From Flavobacterium johnsoniae (GTDB lineage: Bacteria; Bacteroidota; Bacteroidia; Flavobacteriales; Flavobacteriaceae): 64,000 bases of DNA. The stretch's first letter is position 1. Every line of letters starts with the position of its first letter. The notes under the pieces were generated by a model. It was not told where the DNA came from, did no database searches, and saw only the letters and a program-made list of their open reading frames with translations. The stretch is taken from contig NZ_MLFK01000001.1 in assembly GCF_001879205.1 (NCBI RefSeq), forward strand, positions 372,001-436,000. The letters run 5' to 3'. Shown here in pieces: positions 15,854-24,986 of the stretch. A program made the position numbers and the translations under genes.

Positions 15854-17323
15854 TTTTAATATCGTTTTTACAAACTCTTTTGGAGCACCGTCTAAATACA
15901 TTTCGTTTCGCAATCCGTTTATTTTTTTAGAATCACTTACATAAGGTAAATCTACACCGTCATCCTGTGTTTTCTTAGCTGCAACTCCGGTAATTTTAGA
16001 GATGGCTAAGTTCAATAATGGCTCCGAAGGATCTCCTAAAACACCATAATTTCTATACGAATCCGTCTTTACATAGGTAGGAACCAAACCACCTGTATAA
16101 TCGCCAAAATCTGCAGCATTAGTAATCTTAAACACTAAGGGCTGCATGGCATATTTATGATTTGGATTTATTCCTCTTTTTGAAACAAAAGTTGGTGAAT
16201 CATAAATCGTTAACGAACCCACATTTTTACCAGTAGTTGTTTGTCCAATTTGAACAACATTAATATACGGTTTTAGTCCGTTTATGATTAATTCACTTGC
16301 TGATGCAGTACTTGCAGTTGTTAAGATATAGACTGTAGATAAATTTAAGCCATTCAATGCCGTGCCGTCAATATCTTTTACAAATCGCTCATTTAAAGTT
16401 TCTAAATCATCGGCATTCATTCCTGCCATTTGCTTAAAATTGTATTGTCTTTTCGAAAATATCTTTCCTTCAAATTGTCCGGTAATCATACTTGCCAAAC
16501 GAGTAGAAGAGCGAACAGATCCTCCTCCGTTATATCTTAAATCCAAAACCAGGTCAGTTGCAGCTTGTGCTTTTAAATCTCCAAAAGCCTGATTCAATCT
16601 TCCATCATACTCTGCATAAAAGCCATTATACATTAAGTATCCTATTTTATGTCCTCCTGACTGAATTACTTTGCTTATCAAAATAGGATTCTCCTCTAAA
16701 ATTGTTTTAGTTAAAGAAACTGATTTTCCATTTAAAACGAATGAAGAACCACTGACATCCGCAAACTGTAAAGTATAGCTGTCAGAACTTAACAATGACT
16801 GATAATTTGAAACTGTAAGTTTTGTCCCGTTTACGCTGGTAAATAAATCGCCTCTTTTTATCTCTTTAGTCGAAGCATCAGAATTAGGAATAATATAACG
16901 AACAAAGCCTACTAATTCATTAGACCCTTCGGAAACTTGTGTAAGCCTGAAATCTACTCCATTATTCTTTGTAATACCACCTAATTCTTGTTCTAAAACA
17001 GTATAATCGCTTACTATCCAGCTAAAACGATCGATTGGATTACTCGGATATTTGCTTACCGGCTTGTTTAATAAATCCTGAAACAAATCCTCAGGTCTTG
17101 AATATCCTGCTAAATAAGAATTTAATGCTGCTTGTGTGCTAAAACGATCATCTGCTAAATTAGGAACATCACCCTGCCACAAATAAAGTTCATTCAGGCC
17201 TTTCCATATAAAATCATTGACCTGCAATTGTGCGGGAGCCGCCACATCATCTTCATCTTCGCACGATTGCAAAGCAAACGCAAGAAGAAAAAGCACAATA
17301 AGACTTTTTAAAATTGGTTTCAT
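15851..17323 (-). CDS. S41-family peptidase lipoprotein
   Basis: This 490-residue protein has a lipoprotein leader (ALQSC, Cys21) followed by an acidic stretch EDEDD. The middle part contains a PDZ-like segment (IKRGDLFTSVNGTKLTVSNY). The tail-specific-protease domain follows, with DLRYNGGGSVRSS and the catalytic-serine motif TASASELIINGLKPY. Unlike classical CtpA it is adapted to the envelope surface, as in many Flavobacteriia S41 lipoproteins, and its substrate is unknown. It is divergent from the sigma-factor operon; the 160-bp gap between them is AT-rich. Confidence 0.9.
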   Translation of the reverse strand: MKPILKSLIVLFLLAFALQSCEDEDDVAAPAQLQVNDFIWKGLNELYLWQGDVPNLADDRFSTQAALNSYLAGYSRPEDLFQDLLNKPVSKYPSNPIDRFSWIVSDYTVLEQELGGITKNNGVDFRLTQVSEGSNELVGFVRYIIPNSDASTKEIKRGDLFTSVNGTKLTVSNYQSLLSSDSYTLQFADVSGSSFVLNGKSVSLTKTILEENPILISKVIQSGGHKIGYLMYNGFYAEYDGRLNQAFGDLKAQAATDLVLDLRYNGGGSVRSSTRLASMITGQFEGKIFSKRQYNFKQMAGMNADDLETLNERFVKDIDGTALNGLNLSTVYILTTASTASASELIINGLKPYINVVQIGQTTTGKNVGSLTIYDSPTFVSKRGINPNHKYAMQPLVFKITNAADFGDYTGGLVPTYVKTDSYRNYGVLGDPSEPLLNLAISKITGVAAKKTQDDGVDLPYVSDSKKINGLRNEMYLDGAPKEFVKTILK

Positions 17324-17484
17324 AAAATTAGGTTTCGGTGTAAGTGGTATAGTATTAACGTAAAAATACTACCTTTAGTTTTAACAATTATTATTTTTAA
17401 TTAAAAAAAATTTACAAAATTCCTGTAACAAAAATAATTGTGCCTCGTCTTGACTATATAAGCTAACGAATAACCTTTTAATTT

Positions 17485-17994
17485 ATGAACCAGAATGTGT
17501 TTATAGAATTAGTAAATCCTTTTAAAGACAAAGTTTTTCGTCTGGCAAAACGATTGCTTACCAGTACCGAAGAGGCCGAAGACGCCACTCAGGAGGTAAT
17601 GGTAAAATTATGGAATAAAAAAGAGAATCTGGACGAGTATAATAATGTAGAAGCACTGGCAATGACCATGACAAAAAATTATTGCCTGGATCAGTTAAAA
17701 TCTAAAAGAGCCGGAAATCTGCAGATTGTACATAATAATTTTACAGATCGTGAGCCTCAATTAGACAAAAAACTGGAAGATTCAAATAGTCTTGAATGGG
17801 TTGAAAAAATTATAAGCCAGCTGCCGGAGCAACTTCAATTATTAATTCAGCTGCGGGATGTAGAACAATACGAATTTGAAGAAATTGCGAAAATCGTAAA
17901 TATGAATGAAACCGCAATTCGGGTAGCACTTTCGAGAGCAAGAAAAAAGATAAGAGAATCAATGATAAATGCACACAGTTATGGAATTAGATAA
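17485..17994 (+). CDS. ECF-type RNA polymerase sigma factor
   Basis: This 169-residue protein has the two-domain ECF layout. Region 2 is at about residues 10-75 (FRLAKRLLTSTEEAEDATQEVMVKLW, then AMTMTKNYCLDQLKS). Region 4 is at about 110-160 (LPEQLQLLIQLRDVEQYEFEEIAKIVNMNETAIRVALSRARKKIRE). It would redirect RNA polymerase to an unknown regulon, probably controlled by the protein encoded next, whose start overlaps its end. The following DUF4252 genes may belong to the same operon. Confidence 0.92.
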   Translation: MNQNVFIELVNPFKDKVFRLAKRLLTSTEEAEDATQEVMVKLWNKKENLDEYNNVEALAMTMTKNYCLDQLKSKRAGNLQIVHNNFTDREPQLDKKLEDSNSLEWVEKIISQLPEQLQLLIQLRDVEQYEFEEIAKIVNMNETAIRVALSRARKKIRESMINAHSYGIR

Positions 17995-18448
17995 AATAGA
18001 AAATATATTAGAAAAATACTTTCAGGGAGAAACTACTATTGCCGAAGAAAACCAATTAAAAGAATATTTTTCTTCGTCAGATGTTGCGCAGCATTTGGAG
18101 CAGTACAAACCATTTTTTGGTTATTTCTCTCAGGTAAAACAACAAAAATCGACGCAGGAACTTTCGTTCTCAGAGCCTAGGAAAAAGAAACGAAATGCAG
18201 CGTGGTTGTCAATCGCAGCTTCGGTGGTTGTTTTACTTGGAATTGGAACCTATTATTTTGCAAGCGAAAAAAGTGCAGCCCCGGCTGTAGCGCAGTCAGA
18301 ATTAGGAACCTATGACGATCCGGAAGAAGCACTGGCAGCAACGCAGAAAGCTTTGGCCTTATTGTCAAACAATGTTAATGTAGGTATTGAAAGTGTACAA
18401 TACATTAAAGAATATGAACAATCAAAAAACAAAATTTTTAAACAGTAA
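17981..18448 (+). CDS. Single-pass membrane protein, likely anti-sigma factor
   Basis: This protein has 155 residues from MELDKIENILEKYF at 17981, overlapping the sigma gene by 14 bp. The N-terminal ~70 residues form a helical cytoplasmic part (EKYFQGETTIAEENQLKEYF resembles the zinc-less anti-sigma segment of Bacteroidota). Then comes one transmembrane helix (AAWLSIAASVVVLLGIGTYYFA, about 72-93) and a short outer part. No catalytic motif is visible. The overlap with an ECF gene and the topology make an anti-sigma role the best guess; direct family identity is not certain. Confidence 0.75.
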   Translation: MELDKIENILEKYFQGETTIAEENQLKEYFSSSDVAQHLEQYKPFFGYFSQVKQQKSTQELSFSEPRKKKRNAAWLSIAASVVVLLGIGTYYFASEKSAAPAVAQSELGTYDDPEEALAATQKALALLSNNVNVGIESVQYIKEYEQSKNKIFKQ

Positions 18449-18463
18449 TTAAAATCCAATCAA

Positions 18464-18991
18464 ATGAAAAATTTCATCATAACTCTAGTTTTCGCATTCG
18501 TTACACAAGCTTTTTATGCACAAAGCGCTTTTGACAAATTTGACGGTCAGGACGATGTAACAGCAGTAATTGTAAACAAAAAAATGTTTGATTTAATGAG
18601 TAAAGTAAAAGTTGATGCTTCTGATAAAGAAACGCAGCAATACATCAATCTGATTAAAAAATTAGACTACTTAAAAGTGTTTACAACAAAAAACCCTAAA
18701 GTTGAAGCCGACATGAAAGCTTCTGCAGATAAATACATCAAAACTGCCGGTTTAGAAGAATTAATGCGAGTGAATGACAGCGGTAAAAATGTCAAAATAA
18801 TGGTAAGATCAGGAGCTACAGACACACAAATTAAAGAATTGCTAATGTTTGTTGACGGCGCTAAAAATGACGAGACTGTTTTATTATCTCTTACAGGTAA
18901 TTTTGATTTAAACGAAATCTCAGTGCTAACAGATAAAATGCAGTTGCCAGGTGGTTCTGACTTAAAAAAAGCTTCTAAAAGCAAAAAATAA
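18464..18991 (+). CDS. DUF4252 domain exported protein
   Basis: This 175-residue protein has a signal peptide (MKNFIITLVFAFVTQAFYAQ) and the conserved DUF4252 body: NKKMFDLMSKVK, INLIKKLDYLKVFTTKN, and VRSGATDTQIKELLMFVDG. It ends in Lys/Ser. Function is unknown for the whole family. It is the first of two tandem DUF4252 genes in the sigma operon, separated from the second by two bases, and probably has a role in envelope homeostasis. The gene order sigma, membrane regulator, DUF4252 is recurrent in Bacteroidota as far as I recall. Confidence 0.85.
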   Translation: MKNFIITLVFAFVTQAFYAQSAFDKFDGQDDVTAVIVNKKMFDLMSKVKVDASDKETQQYINLIKKLDYLKVFTTKNPKVEADMKASADKYIKTAGLEELMRVNDSGKNVKIMVRSGATDTQIKELLMFVDGAKNDETVLLSLTGNFDLNEISVLTDKMQLPGGSDLKKASKSKK

Positions 18992-18993
18992 TT

Positions 18994-19530
18994 ATGAAAA
19001 TTAATGTTATCACCACAGCCATTTTAGCAGTACTAACTTTTGTAAGTTGTAATTCTGAACCTTCACTGCAAAAATATTTTGTCGAGAATACCGACAATAA
19101 GGATTTCATCGCACTTGACGTTTCGCCCAGTATTTTAAATTTAGAAAAAACGAAACTATCTGCAGAACAAAAAGATGCAGTAAATTCATTCAACAAAATG
19201 AATATCTTGGCCTTTAAAGCCAATGATAAAAATCAGGCTCAGTTTGAAACAGAACGTAAAAAAGTTACAGCAATTTTAAAAAACCCGAAATATCAGGAAT
19301 TAATGAAATTTGGTTCTGGTAAAGACGGTGCATCAATAAGCTATGTTGGAACAGACGAAAACATTACAGAATTTATAGTTTTTGCTAACAGAAAAGAAAA
19401 TGGCTTTGCAGTTGTTCGTGTTTTAGGAAACAATATGAATCCGAATAATATCATGACACTTATGTCTGTTTTAAAAGAATCAAAAATTGATATGGAACAA
19501 TTAAAACCATTGCAGCAGTTAATTAAATAA
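18994..19530 (+). CDS. DUF4252 domain lipoprotein (paralog of the preceding gene)
   Basis: This 178-residue protein has a short leader with a lipobox-like TFVSC (about residue 19), so it is probably a lipoprotein, unlike its neighbour. The DUF4252 core is recognisable (NILAFKANDKNQAQFETERKK, EFIVFANRKENGFAVVRVLGNNMNPNNIMTLMSVL) but has diverged from the preceding gene. The two-base gap and shared terminator place both in one transcript. Confidence 0.82.
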   Translation: MKINVITTAILAVLTFVSCNSEPSLQKYFVENTDNKDFIALDVSPSILNLEKTKLSAEQKDAVNSFNKMNILAFKANDKNQAQFETERKKVTAILKNPKYQELMKFGSGKDGASISYVGTDENITEFIVFANRKENGFAVVRVLGNNMNPNNIMTLMSVLKESKIDMEQLKPLQQLIK

Positions 19531-19560
19531 CAAATTCTTACACTTACTTTATAAATGATC

Positions 19561-19586
19561 AAAGCTCCATAATTGGAGCTTTTTTT
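19561..19586 (+). terminator. Terminator of the sigma/DUF4252 operon
   Basis: An 8-bp stem, AAAGCTCC paired with GGAGCTTT around ATAATT, is followed by a T-run. The 19587-19774 stretch beyond it is AT-rich and has no other visible feature. Confidence 0.85.
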
Positions 19587-19774
19587 ATTTTAAACTTATC
19601 CTTAATACATTATTTTCAACGGCATACAAAGAACATTAAACCAATACAACATATTAAGAAGATTTTACTTTGTAATTTTTATTTTGATCTTAATCGAATT
19701 TAATTACATTTACAAAATGAGATTTAAACCAACCAAAAACTTACATCTCAAAATTTAAATTAACCTAATTAATT

Positions 19775-20173
19775 ATGATACAAAAAACATCTAATGCCTT
19801 TATCGCAGCATCATGGGTTGCCCTTGCAGCCGGAACAATTGGATTTATTGTTGGACTTGCCAGAGCCGAAATGCTGTTGAACGAAAAAGGATATTATTTC
19901 ACCGTTTTAATGTTCGGACTTTTTGCTGTTGTTTCTTTACAAAAAAGCGTTAGAGACCGGCTTGAAAAACTTCCGGTAACCGATATTTATTACGGAATCT
20001 GTTGGTTTGGAACCTTGCTGTCAATCGTTCTTTTAGTTGTTGGATTATGGAATGCTACTATTCTTCCAAGTGAAAAAGGTTTTTATGCTTTCGCATTTTT
20101 ACTAGCGTTATTTGGTGCAATTTCAGTACAAAAAAATACCAGAGATAATATGAACTTTAGTCAAAGTGAATAA
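19775..20173 (+). CDS. YiaA/YiaB-type four-helix inner-membrane protein
   Basis: This 132-residue protein is made of two copies of the YiaAB two-helix module. The first is FIAASWVALAAGTIGFIVGL...GYYFTVLMFGLFAVVSLQKSVRDR and the second is IYYGICWFGTLLSIVLLVVGLWNA...GFYAFAFLLALFGAISVQKNTRDN. Each module ends in the typical (S/V)QK..RD motif. It is an inner-membrane protein of unknown role, monocistronic, with a terminator directly downstream. Confidence 0.88.
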   Translation: MIQKTSNAFIAASWVALAAGTIGFIVGLARAEMLLNEKGYYFTVLMFGLFAVVSLQKSVRDRLEKLPVTDIYYGICWFGTLLSIVLLVVGLWNATILPSEKGFYAFAFLLALFGAISVQKNTRDNMNFSQSE

Positions 20174-20197
20174 CTAATAAAAACTAACCAAAACCAA

Positions 20198-20229
20198 AAA
20201 AGCTCCAATCTACATTGGAGCTTTTTTAT
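20198..20229. terminator. Bidirectional terminator between yiaA-like gene and carB
   Basis: A 9-bp stem AGCTCCAAT/ATTGGAGCT (20201-20209 with 20214-20222) is flanked by A- and T-tracts, serving the two convergent genes. Confidence 0.88.
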
Positions 20230-20247
20230 TTATATCAGAATCTGAGA

Positions 20248-23103
20248 TTATTTACTCAAATACATTTTTCTTCTAGAGTACAATTCGTAGAATTGATCAT
20301 CTTTTAAATCATCAATAAACAAGATGCTTTCTCCTGTCGATTTCATTTCTGGCCCTAACGCTTTGTTTACATTCGGGAACTTGCTGAAAGAGAAAACCGG
20401 CTGTTTGATTGCGTACCCTTTTAATTGTGGGTTGAAATCAAAGTCAGTTACTTTATTATGACCTAACATTACTTTTGTAGCGTAGTTTACGTAAGGTTCT
20501 CCGTAAGCTTTTGCAATGAACGGAACCGTTCTTGAAGCTCTTGGATTTGCTTCGATAATGTAAACTGTATCATCTTTTATCGCAAACTGAATATTGATTA
20601 AACCAACCGTTTTTAAAGCTCTTGCAATTTTATGCGTATGATCTTTAATTTGCTGCATTACAAATTCTCCTAAGTTAAAAGGAGGCAATGTTGCGTTACT
20701 ATCTCCAGAGTGAACACCACAAGGTTCAATATGTTCCATAATTCCTATGATGTAAACATTTCCATCAGCATCACAAATAGCATCTGCTTCAGCTTCGATT
20801 GCTCCGGCTAAATAGTGATCCAGAAGTAATTTGTTTCCTGGAATTGTTTTCAACAAATCGATAACGTGCTCTTCCAATTCTTTTTTATTGATTACAATTT
20901 TCATTCCCTGACCTCCTAATACATAAGAAGGACGAATTAAAAGCGGGAAGTCCAAACTGTCAGCTAAAGTCGAAGCTTCGTCTGCCGTTTCTGCGATTCC
21001 AAATCTTGGGAAAGGAATATGTAATTCTGTCAATAAATCTGAGAATCTTCCTCTGTCTTCGGCTAAGTCAAGTGCATCAAAACTAGTTCCAATGATTTTC
21101 ACACCGTATTTAGATAATTTATCTGCCAATTTCAAAGCTGTTTGTCCACCCAGCTGCACGATTACACCTTCCGGCTTTTCATGCTGAATGATGTCGTAAA
21201 TATGTTCCCAGAAAACTGGTTCAAAGTATAATTTGTCAGCCGTATCAAAATCTGTAGAAACCGTTTCAGGATTACAGTTAATCATGATCGTTTCGTAACC
21301 ACATTCTTTTGCTGCTAAAACTCCGTGTACACAAGAGTAGTCAAACTCAATTCCCTGCCCGATTCTGTTTGGTCCGGAACCCAGAACGATTACTTTCTTC
21401 CTGTCAGTCAAAATACTTTCGTTATCTACGTAACGTTCGCCGTTTGCTTTTTCAATTTCCGCCTCAAAAGTAGAGTAGTAATATGGTGTCTTAGCTTTAA
21501 ACTCTGCCGCACAAGTATCAACCAGTTTAAATACACGGTTGATGTTTTTCTCCATACGTAAAGAATGCACTTCACTTTCCAGACAATTCATCATGTGAGC
21601 CAATTGTCTGTCAGCAAAACCTTTTTGTTTTGCTTCAAGTAATAATTCTTTTGGAAGATCAGAAACTTTATAGTTTGAAATTTCTTTCTCTAAAACATAA
21701 AGCTCTTCATATTGTTTTAAGAACCACATATCGATTCTTGTAATTTCATGAATTCTGCTCAACGGAATTCCCATTGCGATTGCATCATAAATTACGAAAA
21801 CTCTGTCCCAGCTTGCATAAGTAAGCTTTTCGATGATCTGCTCGTAATCTTTATATCCTTTTCCGTCAGCTCCTAAGCCATTTCTTTTAATTTCTAAAGA
21901 CTGAGTTGCTTTATGAAGTGCTTCCTGGAAAGAACGTCCGATTCCCATAACCTCACCTACAGATTTCATCTGAAGCCCCAAAGTTCTGTCTGATCCTTCA
22001 AATTTATCGAAGTTCCAACGTGGTATTTTTACGATTACATAATCTAAAGTTGGTTCAAAAAGAGCCGAAGTAGATTTTGTAATTTGATTTTGTAATTCAT
22101 CTAAATTGTATCCTAAAGCCAGTTTAGAAGCAATTTTAGCAATTGGATAACCTGTTGCTTTTGATGCTAAGGCAGATGAACGAGATACACGAGGGTTGAT
22201 CTCGATCGCAACGATATCTTCTTTTTCATCTGGAGAAACCGCAAACTGTACATTACAACCTCCAGCAAAATTCCCGATACTTCTCATCATTAAGATGGCG
22301 TAATCTCTCAGTTTTTGGAAAGTTGTATCAGATAAAGTCATTGCAGGCGCAACTGTAATCGAATCTCCTGTATGGATTCCCATTGGGTCCATGTTTTCGA
22401 TAGAACAGATAATTACAACGTTATCATTTTTATCTCTTAAAAGTTCCAACTCGTATTCTTTCCATCCCATCAAAGCTTTATCGATCAAAACTTCATGAAT
22501 TGGAGAAGCTTCAAGTCCGCGGGTTAAAAGCTCGTCAAAATCTTCTTTTTTGTAAACCACTGCTGCTCCAGTTCCTCCAAGAGTAAACGAAGGGCGAATT
22601 ACAAGCGGAAAACCAAATTCTTGTGCAATTTCTTTTCCTTCAAGGTAAGAAGTAGCTGTTTTTGCAGGTGCAGTTGGTACATTAATTTTTTCAAGAAGCT
22701 GTTTAAACTGCTCTCTGTCTTCCGTAATATTAATTGCGTTTACGTCAACTCCAATTAATCTTACTCCAAAATCCTGCCAAATTCCTTTTTCTTCAGCCTC
22801 CAAACACAAGTTCAAAGCTGTCTGTCCTCCCATTGTAGGCAAAACAGCATCAATTTGTGGATGTTCCTTCAGAATTTCAATAATCGATTTTGTAGTTAGT
22901 GGTTTCAAATAAACATGATCGGCCATAGTTGGGTCGGTCATAATCGTCGCTGGATTCGAGTTTATCAAGATAACCTCAATTCCTTCTTCACGAATCGAAC
23001 GTGCAGATTGAGATCCCGCATAATCGAATTCGCAAGCTTGACCAATAACAATAGGTCCTGAACCTATTATTAAAACTGATTTTATTGATGTGTCTTTAGG
23101 CAT
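20248..23103 (-). CDS. carB: Carbamoyl-phosphate synthase large subunit without the MGS allosteric domain
   Basis: This 951-residue protein makes carbamoyl phosphate from bicarbonate, ammonia and ATP, for arginine and pyrimidine synthesis. Two homologous ATP-grasp halves are visible, each starting with an IGSGP motif (SVLIIGSGPIVIGQACEFDYAG at the N-terminus and KVIVLGSGPNRIGQGIEFDYSC near 560) and each with an RPS(F/Y)(T/V)LGG loop. It stops right after ALGPEMKSTGE..., so the C-terminal methylglyoxal-synthase-like domain (about 120 aa in the 1073-aa E. coli protein) is absent. No remnant is seen downstream; the gene ends next to its terminator. carA is not in the window. Confidence 0.96.
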   Translation of the reverse strand: MPKDTSIKSVLIIGSGPIVIGQACEFDYAGSQSARSIREEGIEVILINSNPATIMTDPTMADHVYLKPLTTKSIIEILKEHPQIDAVLPTMGGQTALNLCLEAEEKGIWQDFGVRLIGVDVNAINITEDREQFKQLLEKINVPTAPAKTATSYLEGKEIAQEFGFPLVIRPSFTLGGTGAAVVYKKEDFDELLTRGLEASPIHEVLIDKALMGWKEYELELLRDKNDNVVIICSIENMDPMGIHTGDSITVAPAMTLSDTTFQKLRDYAILMMRSIGNFAGGCNVQFAVSPDEKEDIVAIEINPRVSRSSALASKATGYPIAKIASKLALGYNLDELQNQITKSTSALFEPTLDYVIVKIPRWNFDKFEGSDRTLGLQMKSVGEVMGIGRSFQEALHKATQSLEIKRNGLGADGKGYKDYEQIIEKLTYASWDRVFVIYDAIAMGIPLSRIHEITRIDMWFLKQYEELYVLEKEISNYKVSDLPKELLLEAKQKGFADRQLAHMMNCLESEVHSLRMEKNINRVFKLVDTCAAEFKAKTPYYYSTFEAEIEKANGERYVDNESILTDRKKVIVLGSGPNRIGQGIEFDYSCVHGVLAAKECGYETIMINCNPETVSTDFDTADKLYFEPVFWEHIYDIIQHEKPEGVIVQLGGQTALKLADKLSKYGVKIIGTSFDALDLAEDRGRFSDLLTELHIPFPRFGIAETADEASTLADSLDFPLLIRPSYVLGGQGMKIVINKKELEEHVIDLLKTIPGNKLLLDHYLAGAIEAEADAICDADGNVYIIGIMEHIEPCGVHSGDSNATLPPFNLGEFVMQQIKDHTHKIARALKTVGLINIQFAIKDDTVYIIEANPRASRTVPFIAKAYGEPYVNYATKVMLGHNKVTDFDFNPQLKGYAIKQPVFSFSKFPNVNKALGPEMKSTGESILFIDDLKDDQFYELYSRRKMYLSK

Positions 23104-23195
23104 TGTATATGTATTGTGTAGTTATAAAAGTACTTTAAAAAACATCCTTAGTATACTATAAACTAGAATGTTGAGAAAATTTTTACCGACAAGGT

Positions 23196-23229
23196 ATAAA
23201 AAAAGGCGATACTAAGAAAGTAACGCCTT
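23196..23229 (-). terminator. Terminator of rpmH
   Basis: An 11-bp imperfect stem (23203-23213 with 23219-23229) is followed by a T-run when read on the minus strand, immediately after the rpmH stop. Confidence 0.85.
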
Positions 23230-23248
23230 ATTTATGTTTATAGAAACA

Positions 23249-23410
23249 TTATTTTTTGTGTCTAGGCTCGCTAGAAACAGTTAATTTATGTCTTCCTTTT
23301 GCTCTTCTACGCGCTAGAACTTTTCTTCCATTCGCAGAAGCCATTCTGTCCATAAATCCGTGCTTATTTCTTCTTTTTCTTTTCGATGGTTGAAATGTTC
23401 TTTTGCTCAT
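23249..23410 (-). CDS. rpmH: Ribosomal protein bL34
   Basis: This 53-residue, very basic protein starts [19 protein letters not shown] and continues [29 protein letters not shown], the unmistakable bL34 sequence (the usual length is 44-53). It sits at the exit region of the large ribosomal subunit. In many bacteria rpmH is coupled with rnpA; here rnpA is not adjacent and carB follows downstream on the same strand behind a terminator. It has its own strong promoter. Confidence 0.97.
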
Positions 23411-23481
23411 TGCTTTGTATCTTTAAATGGTATCTAATATCTCTTTTCTGGTTTTATAGATCGTTATTCTAAAACCGAGTG

Positions 23482-23511
23482 CAAATATACAAAGACTTTT
23501 TTTTCTGGCAA
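23482..23511 (-). promoter_or_regulatory. Promoter of rpmH (TTG-N19-TATATTTG, minus strand)
   Basis: On the minus strand a TTG (+ strand CAA 23509-23511) and a perfect -7 TATATTTG (+ strand 23482-23489) are 19 bp apart, the consensus spacing. The predicted leader is ~65 nt. Confidence 0.8.
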
Positions 23512-23545
23512 GTAGTTTTATAAAAATATTTTTAATTCCTTTTAC

Positions 23546-23553
23546 TATCTTTG
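23546..23553 (+). promoter_or_regulatory. -7 element TATCTTTG for the TPR-protein gene
   Basis: This is a consensus TAnnTTTG 22 bp before the ATG at 23576, divergent from the rpmH promoter. The -33 region is T/A-rich without a clear TTG. Confidence 0.6.
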
Positions 23554-23575
23554 CAATCACAAATATACATCTATT

Positions 23576-24091
23576 ATGTTTAACAAAATTATCAAACTTA
23601 TTCTAGCCGGACTTCTAGTAGTAGCTGGCGTTTGGCAGATTATCGATAAAGAAATCGGAAATGGTATCTTCCTTATATTATTGTCTGCAATTCCTATTTT
23701 TCTTTATTTTAAAAACGAATTTATCTTATTAGCTTTCCTTAAATTAAGAAAACAAGACTTCGAAGGTGCTAAAAAATGGCTGGCATATATCAAAAATCCC
23801 GAAACTGCCTTAGTAAGAAAACAACAAGGATATTTTAATTACCTTCACGGGATTATGCTTTCTCAAACCAATTTAATCCAGGCTGAGAAACATTTCAAAA
23901 AAGCAATCGAGCTTGGACTATCAATGGATATGGATTTGGCAGTAGCAAAACTAAACCTTGCAGGAGTTGCCATGTCACGCCGAAGAAAACTAGAAGCGAC
24001 TAATTTATTAGCCGAAGCGAAAAAATTAGACAAACAAGGAATGCTGAAAGAGCAAATCTCTATGATGAAAGAACAAATGAAGAAAATTTAA
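23576..24091 (+). CDS. Membrane-anchored TPR-like protein of unknown function
   Basis: In this 171-residue protein, two hydrophobic helices (about 4-21 and 28-45) are followed by a cytoplasmic helical region of TPR type: [75 protein letters not shown]. It ends in a charged helix. The likely role is a membrane-bound scaffold. It is monocistronic, with a terminator directly downstream. Confidence 0.75.
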   Translation: MFNKIIKLILAGLLVVAGVWQIIDKEIGNGIFLILLSAIPIFLYFKNEFILLAFLKLRKQDFEGAKKWLAYIKNPETALVRKQQGYFNYLHGIMLSQTNLIQAEKHFKKAIELGLSMDMDLAVAKLNLAGVAMSRRRKLEATNLLAEAKKLDKQGMLKEQISMMKEQMKKI

Positions 24092-24113
24092 ACTTTTCTA
24101 AAATTCCAATAGT

Positions 24114-24151
24114 AAAATCCCAAATTCAAAAAGAGTTTGGGATTTTTTTTT
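24114..24151 (+). terminator. Terminator after the TPR-protein gene
   Basis: A stem AAATCCCAAA/TTTGGGATTT is followed by a long T-run. It lies between convergent genes and mainly serves the plus strand. Confidence 0.85.
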
Positions 24152-24156
24152 GGCAT

Positions 24157-24816
24157 TTACTTTTCTAAAATAATCGATGGCAGATTCTCATTCAGCCATT
24201 TGTATTTATTGAGAATCATGATATGAGTCCCTCCTTTTACTACGATACAGCTGTTGATATACTTTATAGGAAAAACTTCGTCCTGATCGCCGTGAATATG
24301 AATTACATTATCGTCTACTTTATTTCTATCCCATAATATAACGGACTCTACAGCCCATTGCAAATAATTGAGATCGCGGACAGCTAAAAACTTCTCATAT
24401 AATTTAATGCGTTTATTGATTTTTTCTCCAAAAGAATATTTCGCCAGACTTTCTATATTTAAAATAAGCTTCATCGGAATCAATTTATAGGCTTTTGTGG
24501 TCTTTCCTATTTTCATTCTTTTAGGAAATTCAATATTACTTCTAACACTCGAAATAATAATTACTTTTCGGGCCTGAATATGCTTAGCTATTTCCTGAAC
24601 CAAAATTCCTCCGAAGGAAACTCCAATTAAAACAGGATTTTCGTGTTTGATGTTCTTAGAAATTCGAAGGGCGTAATCTGACAATGCTTCTTTTGGATGT
24701 GGAATTTCCCATTCTAAAAGACACGTTTCAAAAACAGATTCATCTAATTTGATTCTTTCAAATATTGCCGGACTTGCCGCCAAACCGGGCATAAAATATA
24801 CTGGAATTTTACTCAT
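24157..24816 (-). CDS. Alpha/beta-hydrolase, substrate unknown
   Basis: This 219-residue protein has a short alpha/beta-hydrolase core. It carries an N-terminal PVYFMPGLAASPAIF (the oxyanion-hole region), the nucleophile elbow GVSFGG (Ser) in NPVLIGVSFGGILVQE, an acid in HIHGDQDEVFPI, and a late His in VVKGGTHIMIL. There is no signal peptide, so it is cytoplasmic. It is monocistronic on the minus strand. The substrate cannot be inferred. Confidence 0.85.
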   Translation of the reverse strand: MSKIPVYFMPGLAASPAIFERIKLDESVFETCLLEWEIPHPKEALSDYALRISKNIKHENPVLIGVSFGGILVQEIAKHIQARKVIIISSVRSNIEFPKRMKIGKTTKAYKLIPMKLILNIESLAKYSFGEKINKRIKLYEKFLAVRDLNYLQWAVESVILWDRNKVDDNVIHIHGDQDEVFPIKYINSCIVVKGGTHIMILNKYKWLNENLPSIILEK

Positions 24817-24978
24817 TTCTCTTAATTGCGGGTTTTAATTTCAGGCTAAATTTACTTTTTTTAATAATATGCACAGCAAATCCTACACCATAATTAAATA
24901 TTAAAACAAATAAAATTACAAAATGATGACTTAATTAAAACGATCTTAAAAATAACTCATTATTGAAAATCAAATGAT

Positions 24979-24986
24979 TACCTTTG
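24979..24986 (+). promoter_or_regulatory. -7 element TACCTTTG before the GNAT-like gene
   Basis: This TAnnTTTG match implies a ~90-nt leader to the start at 25082. No clear -33 element at proper spacing is seen. The rest of 24817-25081 is AT-rich and empty. Confidence 0.5.
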
